64,000 nucleotides of DNA from an uncultured Anaerolineae bacterium (GTDB lineage Bacteria > Chloroflexota > Anaerolineae > Aggregatilineales > Phototrophicaceae). The notes under the pieces were generated by a model, which made no database searches, was not told the origin of the DNA, and saw only the letters and a program-made list of their open reading frames with translations. The stretch is taken from the NCBI GenBank assembly GCA_934216615.1, contig CAKQCB010000002.1, forward strand, positions 372,001 to 436,000. Direction: 5' to 3'. Positions 42,801 through 51,405 of this stretch are shown here, piece by piece (the stretch's first letter is position 1; each line of letters opens with the position of its first letter). A program made the position numbers and the translations under genes.

Positions 42801-43688
42801 TCATTTCTTTAATTTCTGTCCCCAACTTCTCAAACGGCGCAGGGTTTCGATGATTTTTTCTTCGCGCTTGGTCATCGTCAGGCGCACACTGTATTGAACG
42901 CGCTCGGTATTCTCCAACATTTGAATGGCGAGTTCTTTCATATCAAGAAGCTGCCAATCCAGCGTGTCGTGATGTGCTTTCCTCAACACCACAATGAATT
43001 CATTATCCGCATTGATTTGGATCGTCACCAAGTCGATGAGTTGTAATTGAATCCCTAACTCTGAACGCATCTGCAGCATGTGACGCATAAACTGCGAGGC
43101 TTGCCACGTATGAAAGTGAATACTGTAATTCTGTGCCATCAAGTCTTTGACTTGGGCTTCAGCCGTAGTTTCATCTAAAACAGCGCCGTTATTAAAATAT
43201 CTGTGGATGCCATGCACCCATTCACGATAATGAGTTTCACGGTTTTGAAGGGCGCCGTTGTGATATTCATCGGCTAAATGTTCAAATGAAACGGATTCGC
43301 GGTACAAATCAAACGTGGATCGTTTATCCGGCACCGCCATATAAAGGATGCCGTTCGGTTTTAAGACGCGCTGAAACTCATGGATCACCCGAAACACATT
43401 TTCGGCATGTTCAATCGTGTGGTTGGTGATGATGAAGTCAAGGGTATTATCGGCAAACGGTAGGCCGTGATAGTCTGAGACAAAATCTAAGTTCACAAAC
43501 TGGGATTTAGGTATCTCTTTATAGTGAATGGCGAGGTCGTCATTGTCAAAGTGGTCGGTATAAAAACAATGCGTCACAGTCGCTGGCAGGGTCAACGGTT
43601 GTGAAAGCGCCCCTATTTCTAGGCCTACACCCTGCAAATAACGCGCTAACTGAACTCGTTTCTCTGTAGAGGGAATACGTTTACCCAT
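42801..43688 (-). CDS. SAM-dependent methyltransferase, copy B of a tandem pair
   Basis: 295 aa, paralogue of the next gene downstream. Shares GLEIGALSQPL, DNTLDFIITNHTIEHAENVF and LKPNGILYMAVPDKRSTFD, but outside the central block the two are only moderately similar. Probable first gene of the pair. No strong ribosome-binding site is visible before ATG 43688. The two could act on different positions of one acceptor. Confidence 0.85.
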   Translation of the reverse strand: MGKRIPSTEKRVQLARYLQGVGLEIGALSQPLTLPATVTHCFYTDHFDNDDLAIHYKEIPKSQFVNLDFVSDYHGLPFADNTLDFIITNHTIEHAENVFRVIHEFQRVLKPNGILYMAVPDKRSTFDLYRESVSFEHLADEYHNGALQNRETHYREWVHGIHRYFNNGAVLDETTAEAQVKDLMAQNYSIHFHTWQASQFMRHMLQMRSELGIQLQLIDLVTIQINADNEFIVVLRKAHHDTLDWQLLDMKELAIQMLENTERVQYSVRLTMTKREEKIIETLRRLRSWGQKLKK

Positions 43689-43895
43689 TGAATGATCACT
43701 TTGACCCCATATTTAAATACAAGCGCATAGCTTATAGCACATCCTGTATGGCTTCAACCCGTAGGCTCATGAAAACCTGATTGTACAAATCAGTGGTGAT
43801 GCAAAGATTCTTGGGTTAATATCTCTCACCTTAGTCAATAAGGTTATTTGATCTCAAGTTATCCTTAAAATATAAATTGATGCCTTTCAAAACAT

Positions 43896-44828
43896 ATGGA
43901 CATTTTAAGAAGCATCGGCATTACTGAACCTGTTATTCAATTTATGCTCGTGAATGGTCTGTTAGGGTTGAGCATTTATTTAACCCTCTATACGGGCATG
44001 TTCTCATTAGCCAATGCAGGGTTTCAAGCCATTGGCGCTTTCACGGCGGTCATTCTCACCCAAAAGCTCGATCAACCATTATTGGTGGGTTTGATTGGCG
44101 GGATGTTGCTGAGCGGGATCATCGCTTTGCTCGTGGGTCTGCCAGTGCTTCGCCTGCGCGATATTTATCTGGCGATTGCGACAATTGGCTTCGGCGAAGT
44201 CGTGCGTATCCTCATCCTCAACTTTGACCCGTTGGTAAGCTCGATTGTAGGGGAACGTGTAGTCATCACAGAAGGCGCGTTGGGCATCAAACGGATACCC
44301 GTCCTGACGGAAACATGGATGCTCGTGCTGTTCATCGTGATCGCTGTTTACATCATCTTCCGTTTGCATCGTTCGCGCTTTGGTCGTGCGATGTCTGCCA
44401 TTCGCCAAGATGAGCGCGTCGCCGCCAATATGGGCATCAACGTCGTGTATGTCAAGACAACCGTTTTTGTCCTCAGCGCAATGTTGGCCGCAGGCGCAGG
44501 GGGCATGAGCGGACACCTAACGCGCATCATCAGCCCTAGCAGTTTTGATTTTGACCAAGCGGTGAATATCTTAGCCTTCGCTGTCTTAGGCGGAACCTCT
44601 ACCTTGATTGGGCCGATTGTTGGGGGCATCGTGCTCACGGGGCTTCCCGAAGTACTGCGCTTCGCCAACGAATATCGCGGAATCATCAACGGCGCGATCT
44701 TGTTATTGGTGATCGTGTATTTACCCGGTGGGTTGGTCAACCCTGCGGGCTGGTCACGTTTATTCAGGCGACTGCGCAAAATCCCTGAACCCGCTGCCCC
44801 TTCACAGCCCACGAATGGACAGGCTTAG
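43896..44828 (+). CDS. livM: Branched-chain amino acid-type ABC transporter permease LivM
   Basis: 310 aa, about nine transmembrane helices. LANAGFQAIGAFTAVIL is the N-terminal LivH/LivM motif; RLRDIYLAIATIGFGEVVRIL and the GINVVYVKTTVFVLSAMLAAGAGG EAA-like loop identify LivM. It forms the channel of a HAAT importer for hydrophobic amino acids, amides or urea-like solutes. livG and livF follow directly. The partner permease LivH and the binding protein LivK are not upstream; a methyltransferase gene ends the region there. Confidence 0.93.
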   Translation: MDILRSIGITEPVIQFMLVNGLLGLSIYLTLYTGMFSLANAGFQAIGAFTAVILTQKLDQPLLVGLIGGMLLSGIIALLVGLPVLRLRDIYLAIATIGFGEVVRILILNFDPLVSSIVGERVVITEGALGIKRIPVLTETWMLVLFIVIAVYIIFRLHRSRFGRAMSAIRQDERVAANMGINVVYVKTTVFVLSAMLAAGAGGMSGHLTRIISPSSFDFDQAVNILAFAVLGGTSTLIGPIVGGIVLTGLPEVLRFANEYRGIINGAILLLVIVYLPGGLVNPAGWSRLFRRLRKIPEPAAPSQPTNGQA

Positions 44829-44835
44829 CTTCATT

Positions 44836-45621
44836 ATGTTGACACTCAACCAAGTCTCACGCACATTCGGCGGGTTGCAAGCCCTAAACCAAGTCACGTT
44901 GACCGTTCCGCAGGGCAAGGTCGTCGGTCTTATTGGCCCGAACGGTGCGGGTAAAACTACCCTCATCAATAACATTAGTGGGTTAGACCACCCTACCAGC
45001 GGTACGATCCATTTTGAAGAAGTGAATATTTCGCGCACCGCGCCTCACAAAATCACCCAATTAGGGATCGCGCGTACCTATCAAAACATTCGACTTTTTG
45101 GCGAAATGACGGTGCTGGAAAACCTGCTCATCGGCCTTCACACGACAGGTCACCAGTCCGCCCTCAGCTCGATTTTTATGCTTCCGCAGTACCGCCACGA
45201 AGAAAAACGCTTGCACGAAAAAGCACACGAACTCTTAGAACGCTTCGCCCTCACCCATGTACAGAACACGCGGGCCGCTAACCTTCCGTATGGTGACCAG
45301 CGACGGTTAGAGATGGCGCGCGCATTAGCGACACGTCCGAAATTACTCTTGCTCGACGAACCGACTGCGGGCATGAACCCCGTTGAAACCCACCTCCTCG
45401 GCGAGCAAATTTTGCATCAAAAAACATCGGGGATGACGATCCTTGTGATCGAACATGATATGTCGCTCATCCATCAAGTATGTGATGAAGTCTACGTGTT
45501 AAGTTTCGGTCAAATTTTAGCGCATGGCACGCCGAATGAGATCAAAGCCAACCCACAAGTCATTGAAGCCTACTTAGGCGAAAGTGACGATCCCGATGAT
45601 TCAGCGGTTGCAGCAGGATAA
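44836..45621 (+). CDS. livG: ABC transporter ATPase LivG
   Basis: 261 aa. Walker A GPNGAGKT, the LivG-specific RTYQNIRLFGEMTVLENLLIG, the signature region NLPYGDQRRLEMARAL, and Walker B LLLLDEPTAGMNP, then the switch His in IEHDMSL. The ATG at 44836 aligns with the usual N terminus; ATG 44815 is an alternative that would overlap livM by 14 bases. Energises the livM importer. Confidence 0.95.
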   Translation: MLTLNQVSRTFGGLQALNQVTLTVPQGKVVGLIGPNGAGKTTLINNISGLDHPTSGTIHFEEVNISRTAPHKITQLGIARTYQNIRLFGEMTVLENLLIGLHTTGHQSALSSIFMLPQYRHEEKRLHEKAHELLERFALTHVQNTRAANLPYGDQRRLEMARALATRPKLLLLDEPTAGMNPVETHLLGEQILHQKTSGMTILVIEHDMSLIHQVCDEVYVLSFGQILAHGTPNEIKANPQVIEAYLGESDDPDDSAVAAG

Positions 45622-45630
45622 AGCAGAATT

Positions 45631-46338
45631 ATGGCACTTTTAGAAGTCCGCAATCTTCACAGCAGTTATGGGGCAATCAAAGCCTTACGGGGCATCTCAT
45701 TTGATGTTGATGATGGGCAAGTCGTCACCTTGATTGGCGCCAATGGCGCGGGAAAAAGCACGACGCTCAATTCCATCAGTGGGTTGATTAAACCTACACA
45801 GGGCAGTGTTGTCTTTAACGGGCAAAACATCACCAAGTGGCGGGCTGACCGCGTGACGGGCTTGCATTTGTTACAAGTCCCCGAAGGTCGGCAGGTGATC
45901 GCCACGATGAGCGTGTTAGAAAACCTGCTTTTAGGCGCTCACCTACGGCAAGATCACAACGCCATACAGACCGATCTTGAAAATATCTTTCGGCGTTTCA
46001 CTCGTTTGGACGAAAGACGACATCAAAAAGCAGGGTCGCTCAGCGGTGGTGAACAACAGATGTTGGCCGTAGGTCGTGCGCTCATGGCACGCCCGCGCTT
46101 GCTCATGTTGGATGAACCGAGCATGGGGTTAGCGCCCTTACTCGTCAATGCGGTCTTTCAAATCATCGCTGAGATTAAAGAACAGGGGATTCCCATCCTC
46201 TTAGTGGAGCAAAACGCGCGCAAAGCCTTACAAATTGCAGATTATGCCTACGTCCTTGAGCGTGGTTCTGTCGCTCATGAAGGCGAAGCCTCGGTTTTAA
46301 GACGGGATGCGTCCATCATCCGCTCGTATCTTGGATAA
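45631..46338 (+). CDS. livF: ABC transporter ATPase LivF
   Basis: 235 aa. Walker A GANGAGKS, VPEGRQVIATMSVLENLLLGA (the LivF hallmark), signature SLSGGEQQMLAVGRAL, Walker B LLMLDEPSMGLAP, switch EQNARKAL. It starts 9 bases after livG and pairs with it as the importer's ATPase heterodimer. The next gene starts only 3 bases after its stop. Confidence 0.96.
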   Translation: MALLEVRNLHSSYGAIKALRGISFDVDDGQVVTLIGANGAGKSTTLNSISGLIKPTQGSVVFNGQNITKWRADRVTGLHLLQVPEGRQVIATMSVLENLLLGAHLRQDHNAIQTDLENIFRRFTRLDERRHQKAGSLSGGEQQMLAVGRALMARPRLLMLDEPSMGLAPLLVNAVFQIIAEIKEQGIPILLVEQNARKALQIADYAYVLERGSVAHEGEASVLRRDASIIRSYLG

Positions 46339-46341
46339 GTC

Positions 46342-47154
46342 ATGCTACTCCGTCAAATAGAATTGATGTCGATTCCCGCAAAGGAACATGGCTTTCCGTT
46401 TCAACTGCCTTTTGTGAAGGCATTTTCGACATTAGAGTTTACCTCCCCGATCACGTTCCTCGTCGGCGAAAACGGATCAGGCAAATCGACGTTTCTTGAA
46501 ACCATCGCGTGTGCCAGCGGTTCGGTGACGATTGGCAGTCAAAGTGTTCTGCATGATCCTACGCTTGAAAATGTCCGCGCGTTGGCGAAATATGCCCGCC
46601 TCACATGGTCTAAACGCACGAAAAAAGGCTTCTTCATGCGGGCGGAAGACTTCTTTGGGTTTGCAAAATATATTGCCCAAGTGAAGGCAGAAATGAGCGC
46701 CGACCTGAGAGATGTCGATCATGAATATAAATCGCGTTCGGGTATGGCGAAGGCCCTAGCCAGTTTGCCCTACCGTAATGAGTTGGCAGCCCTTGAACAA
46801 GCATACGGTGGCGGGTTAGATGAAAACTCACACGGGGAAGGTTTTTTCAAACTTTTTAGAGCGCGGTTTAACGGCGAAGGGCTTTATTTAATCGACGAAC
46901 CTGAAGCGGCACTTTCTCCCAACCGTCAACTCACGTTGTTGGTGATGCTCAGAATGATGATGAAACAAGGCGCGCAGTTTATCATCGCAACCCACTCGCC
47001 AATTTTGATGGCGTACCCCAACGCTACCATCCTCAGCTTTGATGGGGGGAATATTCAACCTGTCGATTACGAAACCCTTGAGCATGTCGTCGTCACGCGG
47101 AATTTTCTGGAGAACCCACAACGTTTTTTGGATGTCCTCTTTGACGATGAATGA
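46342..47154 (+). CDS. ABC-type ATPase, stand-alone (COG3910-like)
   Basis: 270 aa. Walker A GENGSGKSTF, a degenerate signature NSHGEGFFKLF, Walker B GLYLIDEPEAALSP and switch IIATHSPILM. This is the compact 'predicted ATPase' type rather than a transporter subunit; it has no membrane partner of its own. It starts 3 bases after livF, so it is in the same message. Its role there is unknown; relatives are seen near toxin or repair genes. Confidence 0.85.
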   Translation: MLLRQIELMSIPAKEHGFPFQLPFVKAFSTLEFTSPITFLVGENGSGKSTFLETIACASGSVTIGSQSVLHDPTLENVRALAKYARLTWSKRTKKGFFMRAEDFFGFAKYIAQVKAEMSADLRDVDHEYKSRSGMAKALASLPYRNELAALEQAYGGGLDENSHGEGFFKLFRARFNGEGLYLIDEPEAALSPNRQLTLLVMLRMMMKQGAQFIIATHSPILMAYPNATILSFDGGNIQPVDYETLEHVVVTRNFLENPQRFLDVLFDDE

Positions 47155-47232
47155 GGTCGCCACTTCATCCAAGATTTTGATTCATGTATACTGCGGGGTG
47201 CATCGGGCTATCCCTAGACCATAAAAGTTTTC

Positions 47233-48252
47233 ATGAATCCACTTCTTTTTCTACCCGTAATGATCGTCAGTTTTGCGACTTCTTTAGGCATGACCCCGCT
47301 GGCACGTGCGATTGCCCTTCGTATTGGCGTGGTGGATAAACCCAACCAAAGAAAAATCCATCAAGATCATAAACCGTTGATGGGTGGGTTGGCAGTGGTG
47401 GTCGCCGTCTCGCTCTCCTTATTGTTATTCAGCACGGATAGCAGTCTGCGAGAAATTCTGCTCATTTTATTGGGCGTGGTGCTTCTCGCCGTCACGGGTC
47501 TGCTCGACGACCGCTTTGATCTGAGCGCGAAACTGCGCTTAGGCGTTCAAGTCTTGGCCGCGTGTATTTTGATCCTCGCGGGAATCCGTATTCAACTGAT
47601 AAACTTTCCCCTCATCAACGAGATCATCACGATTGTGTGGGTGGTCGCCCTCTGCAATGCGGTCAACTTTTTAGACAATATGGATGGGTTATCGTCAGGG
47701 TTGACGGCGATTGCAGCAACTTTTTTTATGCTCATCGGCCTCACAGAAGGGTTACCGCTGGTTAGCATGTTGGCGGGTGCACTGATGGGCGCAACACTGG
47801 GATTTTGGATTTATAACTTCAACCCATCCAGCATTTTTATTGGCGACATGGGCACTTTAGTGATGGGGTATATCCTCGCCACGTTAGGGATTAAGTTAGA
47901 ATTTGGTTCACAACCGCTCAGCATCACATGGATGGTGCCCCTGTTTGTGTTAGCACTGCCCATTTTTGACATCGTTTTAGTGGTGTTCACACGCATCAGC
48001 GAAGGCCGATCTCCCGGACAGGCAGGAAAAGATCATACCTCGCATCGCTTGATGAGCTTGGGACTAAGTCAACGTAAAACCACGATCATCTTGTATTTAT
48101 TTTGTATCTTAAATGGGGTGATCGCGTTCTTCATCAGCACGATTCCCGCAAATAACGCGCTTCTTCTTGGCATGATCGGCTTGGCATCACTTGCAGTTTT
48201 ATTCGTTGTCATGATAGGGTTACGCAAACGTTATCAACTCTCCACGCAATAA
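47233..48252 (+). CDS. UDP-GlcNAc/MurNAc-pentapeptide:undecaprenyl-phosphate transferase family (WecA/TagO-like)
   Basis: 339-aa polyprenyl-phosphate sugar-1-phosphate transferase with about ten transmembrane helices. Motifs in order: DKPNQRKIH, LLDDRFDLSAK, NAVNFLDNMDGL, FIGDMGTL, and GKDHTSHRL. It starts lipid-linked glycan synthesis. The GKDHTSHRL C-terminal cytoplasmic loop favours WecA/TagO over MraY. Gene starts 78 bases after the ATPase gene; no clear ribosome-binding site. Polysaccharide or teichoic-acid-type polymer synthesis is inferred. Confidence 0.92.
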   Translation: MNPLLFLPVMIVSFATSLGMTPLARAIALRIGVVDKPNQRKIHQDHKPLMGGLAVVVAVSLSLLLFSTDSSLREILLILLGVVLLAVTGLLDDRFDLSAKLRLGVQVLAACILILAGIRIQLINFPLINEIITIVWVVALCNAVNFLDNMDGLSSGLTAIAATFFMLIGLTEGLPLVSMLAGALMGATLGFWIYNFNPSSIFIGDMGTLVMGYILATLGIKLEFGSQPLSITWMVPLFVLALPIFDIVLVVFTRISEGRSPGQAGKDHTSHRLMSLGLSQRKTTIILYLFCILNGVIAFFISTIPANNALLLGMIGLASLAVLFVVMIGLRKRYQLSTQ

Positions 48253-48552
48253 CAATCTTCAAACAATGAATTGATTGAAAATCAATAATTAATTACAATT
48301 AATATTAACATCAATTCAGAATAAATGCCCTAAATCAATAATTAATGAAAATTACGAAGAATTCACAAAATTGATGAATTTTCAAGGCCTAACCCTATTG
48401 CCTAAGTAATTAATCTTATGCTAATCTTTGAGATAGGTTAGTAAATAGTATGTAAATTCTAAAACTTGTCATAGCTTGTTTTCTAAGGCACACAATTCTC
48501 TAACACTTTTTTATAAACTGCGCTGAAGTTGTTCGTGTTGAAGGAGCCATCG
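48253..48552. other. AT-rich intergenic interval with direct repeats
   Basis: About 300 bases with no credible gene. It is clearly more AT-rich than its neighbours, with AATCAATAATTAAT occurring twice (near 48279 and 48334) and related TAATTAAT motifs. It is upstream of the FHA-domain gene, so it may hold its promoter and protein-binding sites. No hairpin terminator for the preceding gene is evident. Confidence 0.5.
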
Positions 48553-49326
48553 ATGAACCCATATGCACTTCCTGCCCTTTCAGAGACAGCCATTAAAATC
48601 CTCTCTCACTTCAAAATGACAAGTTACGAAACTGGTTACACGCCTTCTCAATTAGCTACAGCTTTAGCTTTAGAGGAAAGAAATAGTCCGATTCCTCTTG
48701 CCATAAACGAGTTGAAACAACGTCACTTGGTAGAATCTGCAGATCGTAATTATATTAAGCTTACGAACAAAGGGATTTCAGAATCGAAAAAACTGAACCA
48801 AAACATTAAATCTTCAAACCCACCGAAATCAGCTGCCCATGCAGTAGAAAATACTGAAACAAATAAGCCTGCGGTTGAAATTATTCATATTCCTCAACCC
48901 CCAGCCAAGTCATTAGACCCCTACCCTAAGGCTGATGAACACCCCATGCGCAACGGCTACCCAACCAAAGAATCGGAAAACGAGATGGTTTTATTTGTTC
49001 TGGTACTAGAGCATGAACCAGCAACTCTGCCGATCCCACTCTTTAACCGCGATGTCTTGGGACGTAATGCCAACAAATGCACCATCTTGTTCAATGAGAA
49101 GCAAGATCGGTATGTGGAAGATGAACACTGCAAATTTGAGATTCGCGAGAATAAAAAGACGCGCCAAACCGAACTCTATGTGACCGTGTTGTCCGAAATC
49201 ACAGGGATGTATATAGACCGTCGTTACAGACGAAAAGGGGAAACAGTTCTCCTTAAAGATGGTGTCCAAATCACGGTTGGGCAGAAGACACCCTTCATCG
49301 TCAGCCACATCCATCTGCTTAAATAG
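48553..49326 (+). CDS. Winged-helix-like plus FHA-domain protein
   Basis: 257 aa. The N-terminal ~75 residues look like a winged-helix DNA-binding or MarR-type reader (SETAIKILSHFKMTSYETGYTPSQLATALAL...LKQRHLVES). A flexible Pro/Lys-rich linker (about 85-145) leads to an FHA domain (about 165-250): LGRNANKCTI for the GRxxxx turn, DEHCKFEI for the SxxH-like strand, and TVLLKDGVQITVG at the end. FHA domains bind phosphothreonine. The residue before the His is Glu where canonical FHA has Ser/Arg, so binding may be atypical. ATG 48553 has AAGGAG 6 bases upstream. Confidence 0.72.
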   Translation: MNPYALPALSETAIKILSHFKMTSYETGYTPSQLATALALEERNSPIPLAINELKQRHLVESADRNYIKLTNKGISESKKLNQNIKSSNPPKSAAHAVENTETNKPAVEIIHIPQPPAKSLDPYPKADEHPMRNGYPTKESENEMVLFVLVLEHEPATLPIPLFNRDVLGRNANKCTILFNEKQDRYVEDEHCKFEIRENKKTRQTELYVTVLSEITGMYIDRRYRRKGETVLLKDGVQITVGQKTPFIVSHIHLLK

Positions 49327-49341
49327 AGATCACACATTTTT

Positions 49342-49370
49342 AACGGGGCGCTGAGCGCCCCGTTATTATT
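49342..49370. terminator. Bidirectional terminator
   Basis: AACGGGGCGC, TGA loop, GCGCCCCGTT, followed by ATTATTTTC. It sits between two convergent genes, 15 bases past the FHA gene. Confidence 0.85.
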
Positions 49371-49371
49371 T

Positions 49372-50916
49372 TCACCGTGTAATAAACTGATAAATCATCG
49401 TTTCGGCACGCTGCATGAGTGGCCGATACTGACTGTTGAGCATCCTCAGCATGGCAGGGGTCCACCGCTCAAACCGTAGTTCCATATTGCGCCATGGTTG
49501 ATACAGCAAGATATACGGATATTCACCGCGCTGCATCGCTTGTATGAACGGGGTTTCATCCCACACATTGGCTTGCGCCAGTTGGCTCATCTCAAACGGC
49601 TGTAACAAGATCGGTCGTCCGCTCAAAACCAACATGCCCATGTATTCGTCAGCCAAAACAGGTTGATTCAACGTCTGCAGTTCTGCATACAGCTCATCCT
49701 GCTGGGTGCGTTGATCAAACCGTTCGCGCAATATCGCGGCATACTTCCCTGCGGATAGTTCATAGGACGCGGTGATTTGTAAAACCAGCACCGCCATCAA
49801 CGCGACTTGCAACGGCGGGAATTTGCGGGCGGCGGCAATCAACACCCCCGCAATAATGCAAAATGCCGCGCAAAGTTCATATAGGTAATTGATGTCCGAA
49901 CCTACTTTGGCGATGGTGGTAAAAATCGCGATGCTCCCTAGAACATAAAACGTGACAAACCACCATGCCTTACGATGCGGTTTTGGCGCGGGAATCAGCC
50001 ATCCCAACAAGATCATCAAGACGACAGCGCCTAAAAACAGCGGAAAATTCCGGATAACTTCGATAGCGTAGATTTCAAAGATCGTCGGGTTGATGGTATT
50101 CACATTCGCTGTGACGATATGAAAGAAAATACCGCCTTCGGTCGTGACGAGCAGAATAGCAAAAATCCCCAACACCATCACACTCACCCACAGCGTGAGG
50201 ATGACCGCGCTGTAGCGCTCACGGTTTCCCCACAAATAAGCGAAACAAGCCATCGGCGCGGCGAGCAAAAAGGTTTGACGTGTAAAGGCCGACGCCGTCA
50301 AAAAGAGCGCCCCCACAAACAGGCTGGAGCGCGATTTTGGAAAGGTCAGCACAAACCACACGCCGACCAAGCTGAGCGCCAAGGCGAACGTATCAATCCG
50401 CGCCAGCGCTGACCAGTGGAAAAAATAGGTGATGGTAGGCAGCGTCACGGCGGTGACCACAGCCCCCACCCAATGTCGTCCCAATGTCCAGACGATCAAT
50501 CCGCTGAAAAGCGCACATATCACAAGGCTGACGAGCGAGATCAAGCGACCATACCAAAATGCAGGGCCGAGGCTGTTTACAAACAAACTTTGCGCAAAAA
50601 CGAACAGCGGTGGGTAGTTGGTGATGGTATAAGGCGGAACTGTTAAATCCGCCGGGTAGATGTTTTGTCCCTGCGCAAGCCGAACCGCTTGATCCAGCAA
50701 CGGCCCTTCGCCATAGTTGATGTTATACGGATGTTCCAACGCCGATTGTGCTTGTTCAATCAACAATTGATAAGCGGGGACAGCGCTGTAGATCACATAC
50801 CCCACGCCGATCAGAGAAATCACCCAACCGATGAGCCGTAAGCCAAACCACAAGCGGGTATTCATACGCAGTTGTTGATAAAAAGAGGGGGATGATACGT
50901 GCTGATTTTCGGTCAT
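49372..50916 (-). CDS. Polytopic glycosyltransferase-like protein (GT39/PMT-like)
   Basis: 514 aa with about 11 transmembrane helices. The first periplasmic loop carries an acidic stretch and RLAQGQNIYPAD followed by TNYPPLFVFAQSL, and a later WSALARIDTFALAL loop, a pattern seen in integral-membrane lipid-sugar-dependent glycosyltransferases. A C-terminal ~100-residue soluble region (QVLQITASYEL onward) lies outside. It probably transfers a sugar from a polyprenyl carrier, in keeping with the WecA-like gene nearby. Start ATG 50916; no strong site. Function beyond the family is not clear. Confidence 0.65.
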   Translation of the reverse strand: MTENQHVSSPSFYQQLRMNTRLWFGLRLIGWVISLIGVGYVIYSAVPAYQLLIEQAQSALEHPYNINYGEGPLLDQAVRLAQGQNIYPADLTVPPYTITNYPPLFVFAQSLFVNSLGPAFWYGRLISLVSLVICALFSGLIVWTLGRHWVGAVVTAVTLPTITYFFHWSALARIDTFALALSLVGVWFVLTFPKSRSSLFVGALFLTASAFTRQTFLLAAPMACFAYLWGNRERYSAVILTLWVSVMVLGIFAILLVTTEGGIFFHIVTANVNTINPTIFEIYAIEVIRNFPLFLGAVVLMILLGWLIPAPKPHRKAWWFVTFYVLGSIAIFTTIAKVGSDINYLYELCAAFCIIAGVLIAAARKFPPLQVALMAVLVLQITASYELSAGKYAAILRERFDQRTQQDELYAELQTLNQPVLADEYMGMLVLSGRPILLQPFEMSQLAQANVWDETPFIQAMQRGEYPYILLYQPWRNMELRFERWTPAMLRMLNSQYRPLMQRAETMIYQFITR

Positions 50917-51013
50917 CGCTGGTCATTCTTGCAGATAGTCAAAACGGTCACAAGCATAACAGCATCTCTAGCGACTGTCCAAGCAGTGGCTCATGCCACC
51001 TATCACCACAGAG

Positions 51014-51042
51014 TTGACGAGTATGCGGACAACTCCTACAAT
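51014..51042 (+). promoter_or_regulatory. Promoter of the trpS leader
   Basis: TTGACG (51014-51019) and TACAAT (51037-51042) with 17-base spacing, each one mismatch from the sigma-70 consensus. Predicted transcription start near 51049, just before the T-box stem I. The 97 bases before it (50917-51013) carry nothing else I can identify. Confidence 0.6.
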
Positions 51043-51048
51043 ACAGAG

Positions 51049-51370
51049 ATCAATTACATAGTCCATCAGCAATGACAAGGACAAGTAAGGTAATTATCGG
51101 CAGTACAGAGAGTAGCATAAGCTGAGAAGCTACCTGCGCGAATTTCCTGAATGGCCCTTCGAGCTGTGCCGCGAAAACATTTTTTCTGTGAGTAGCCTGC
51201 ACCGGAACAGCCCCCGTTATAGGGCAAAGATGATTCATCGCTGACAAGCTGAGTCATTGATAGAGAGAAGTCTTTCCTTTGAGGGAAGGCTTAACTAGGG
51301 TGGTATCGCGGGCATATCCAACGCTCGTCCCTTAACACGTTTATGACGTAGGGGGCGGGCGTTTTTATTT
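51049..51370 (+). promoter_or_regulatory. T-box riboswitch (tryptophan) controlling trpS
   Basis: Leader with the T-box sequence AGGGTGGTATCGCGG at 51297-51311. Stem I region: an AGTA element near 51084, AGAGAG near 51107, a GTAGC/GCTAC stem, and CTGAATGGCCC with TGG at 51152-51154 in the specifier position, matching the Trp codon and the downstream gene. Stem III is AAGTCTTTCC/GGGAAGGCTT (51268-51292). The terminator AACGCTCGTCCCT / AGGGGGCGGGCGTT plus T-run (51320-51366) overlaps the antiterminator partner. Uncharged tRNA-Trp should favour antitermination and raise trpS. Confidence 0.85.
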
Positions 51371-51405
51371 CCGTCTCCTCCACACTGTCTAGGATAATAG
51401 AGAAC

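Noticed and set aside
44079..44812. Antisense ORFs of 145-154 codons over livM
   Set aside because: livM has clear family motifs along the full length; the antisense products have no recognisable features.
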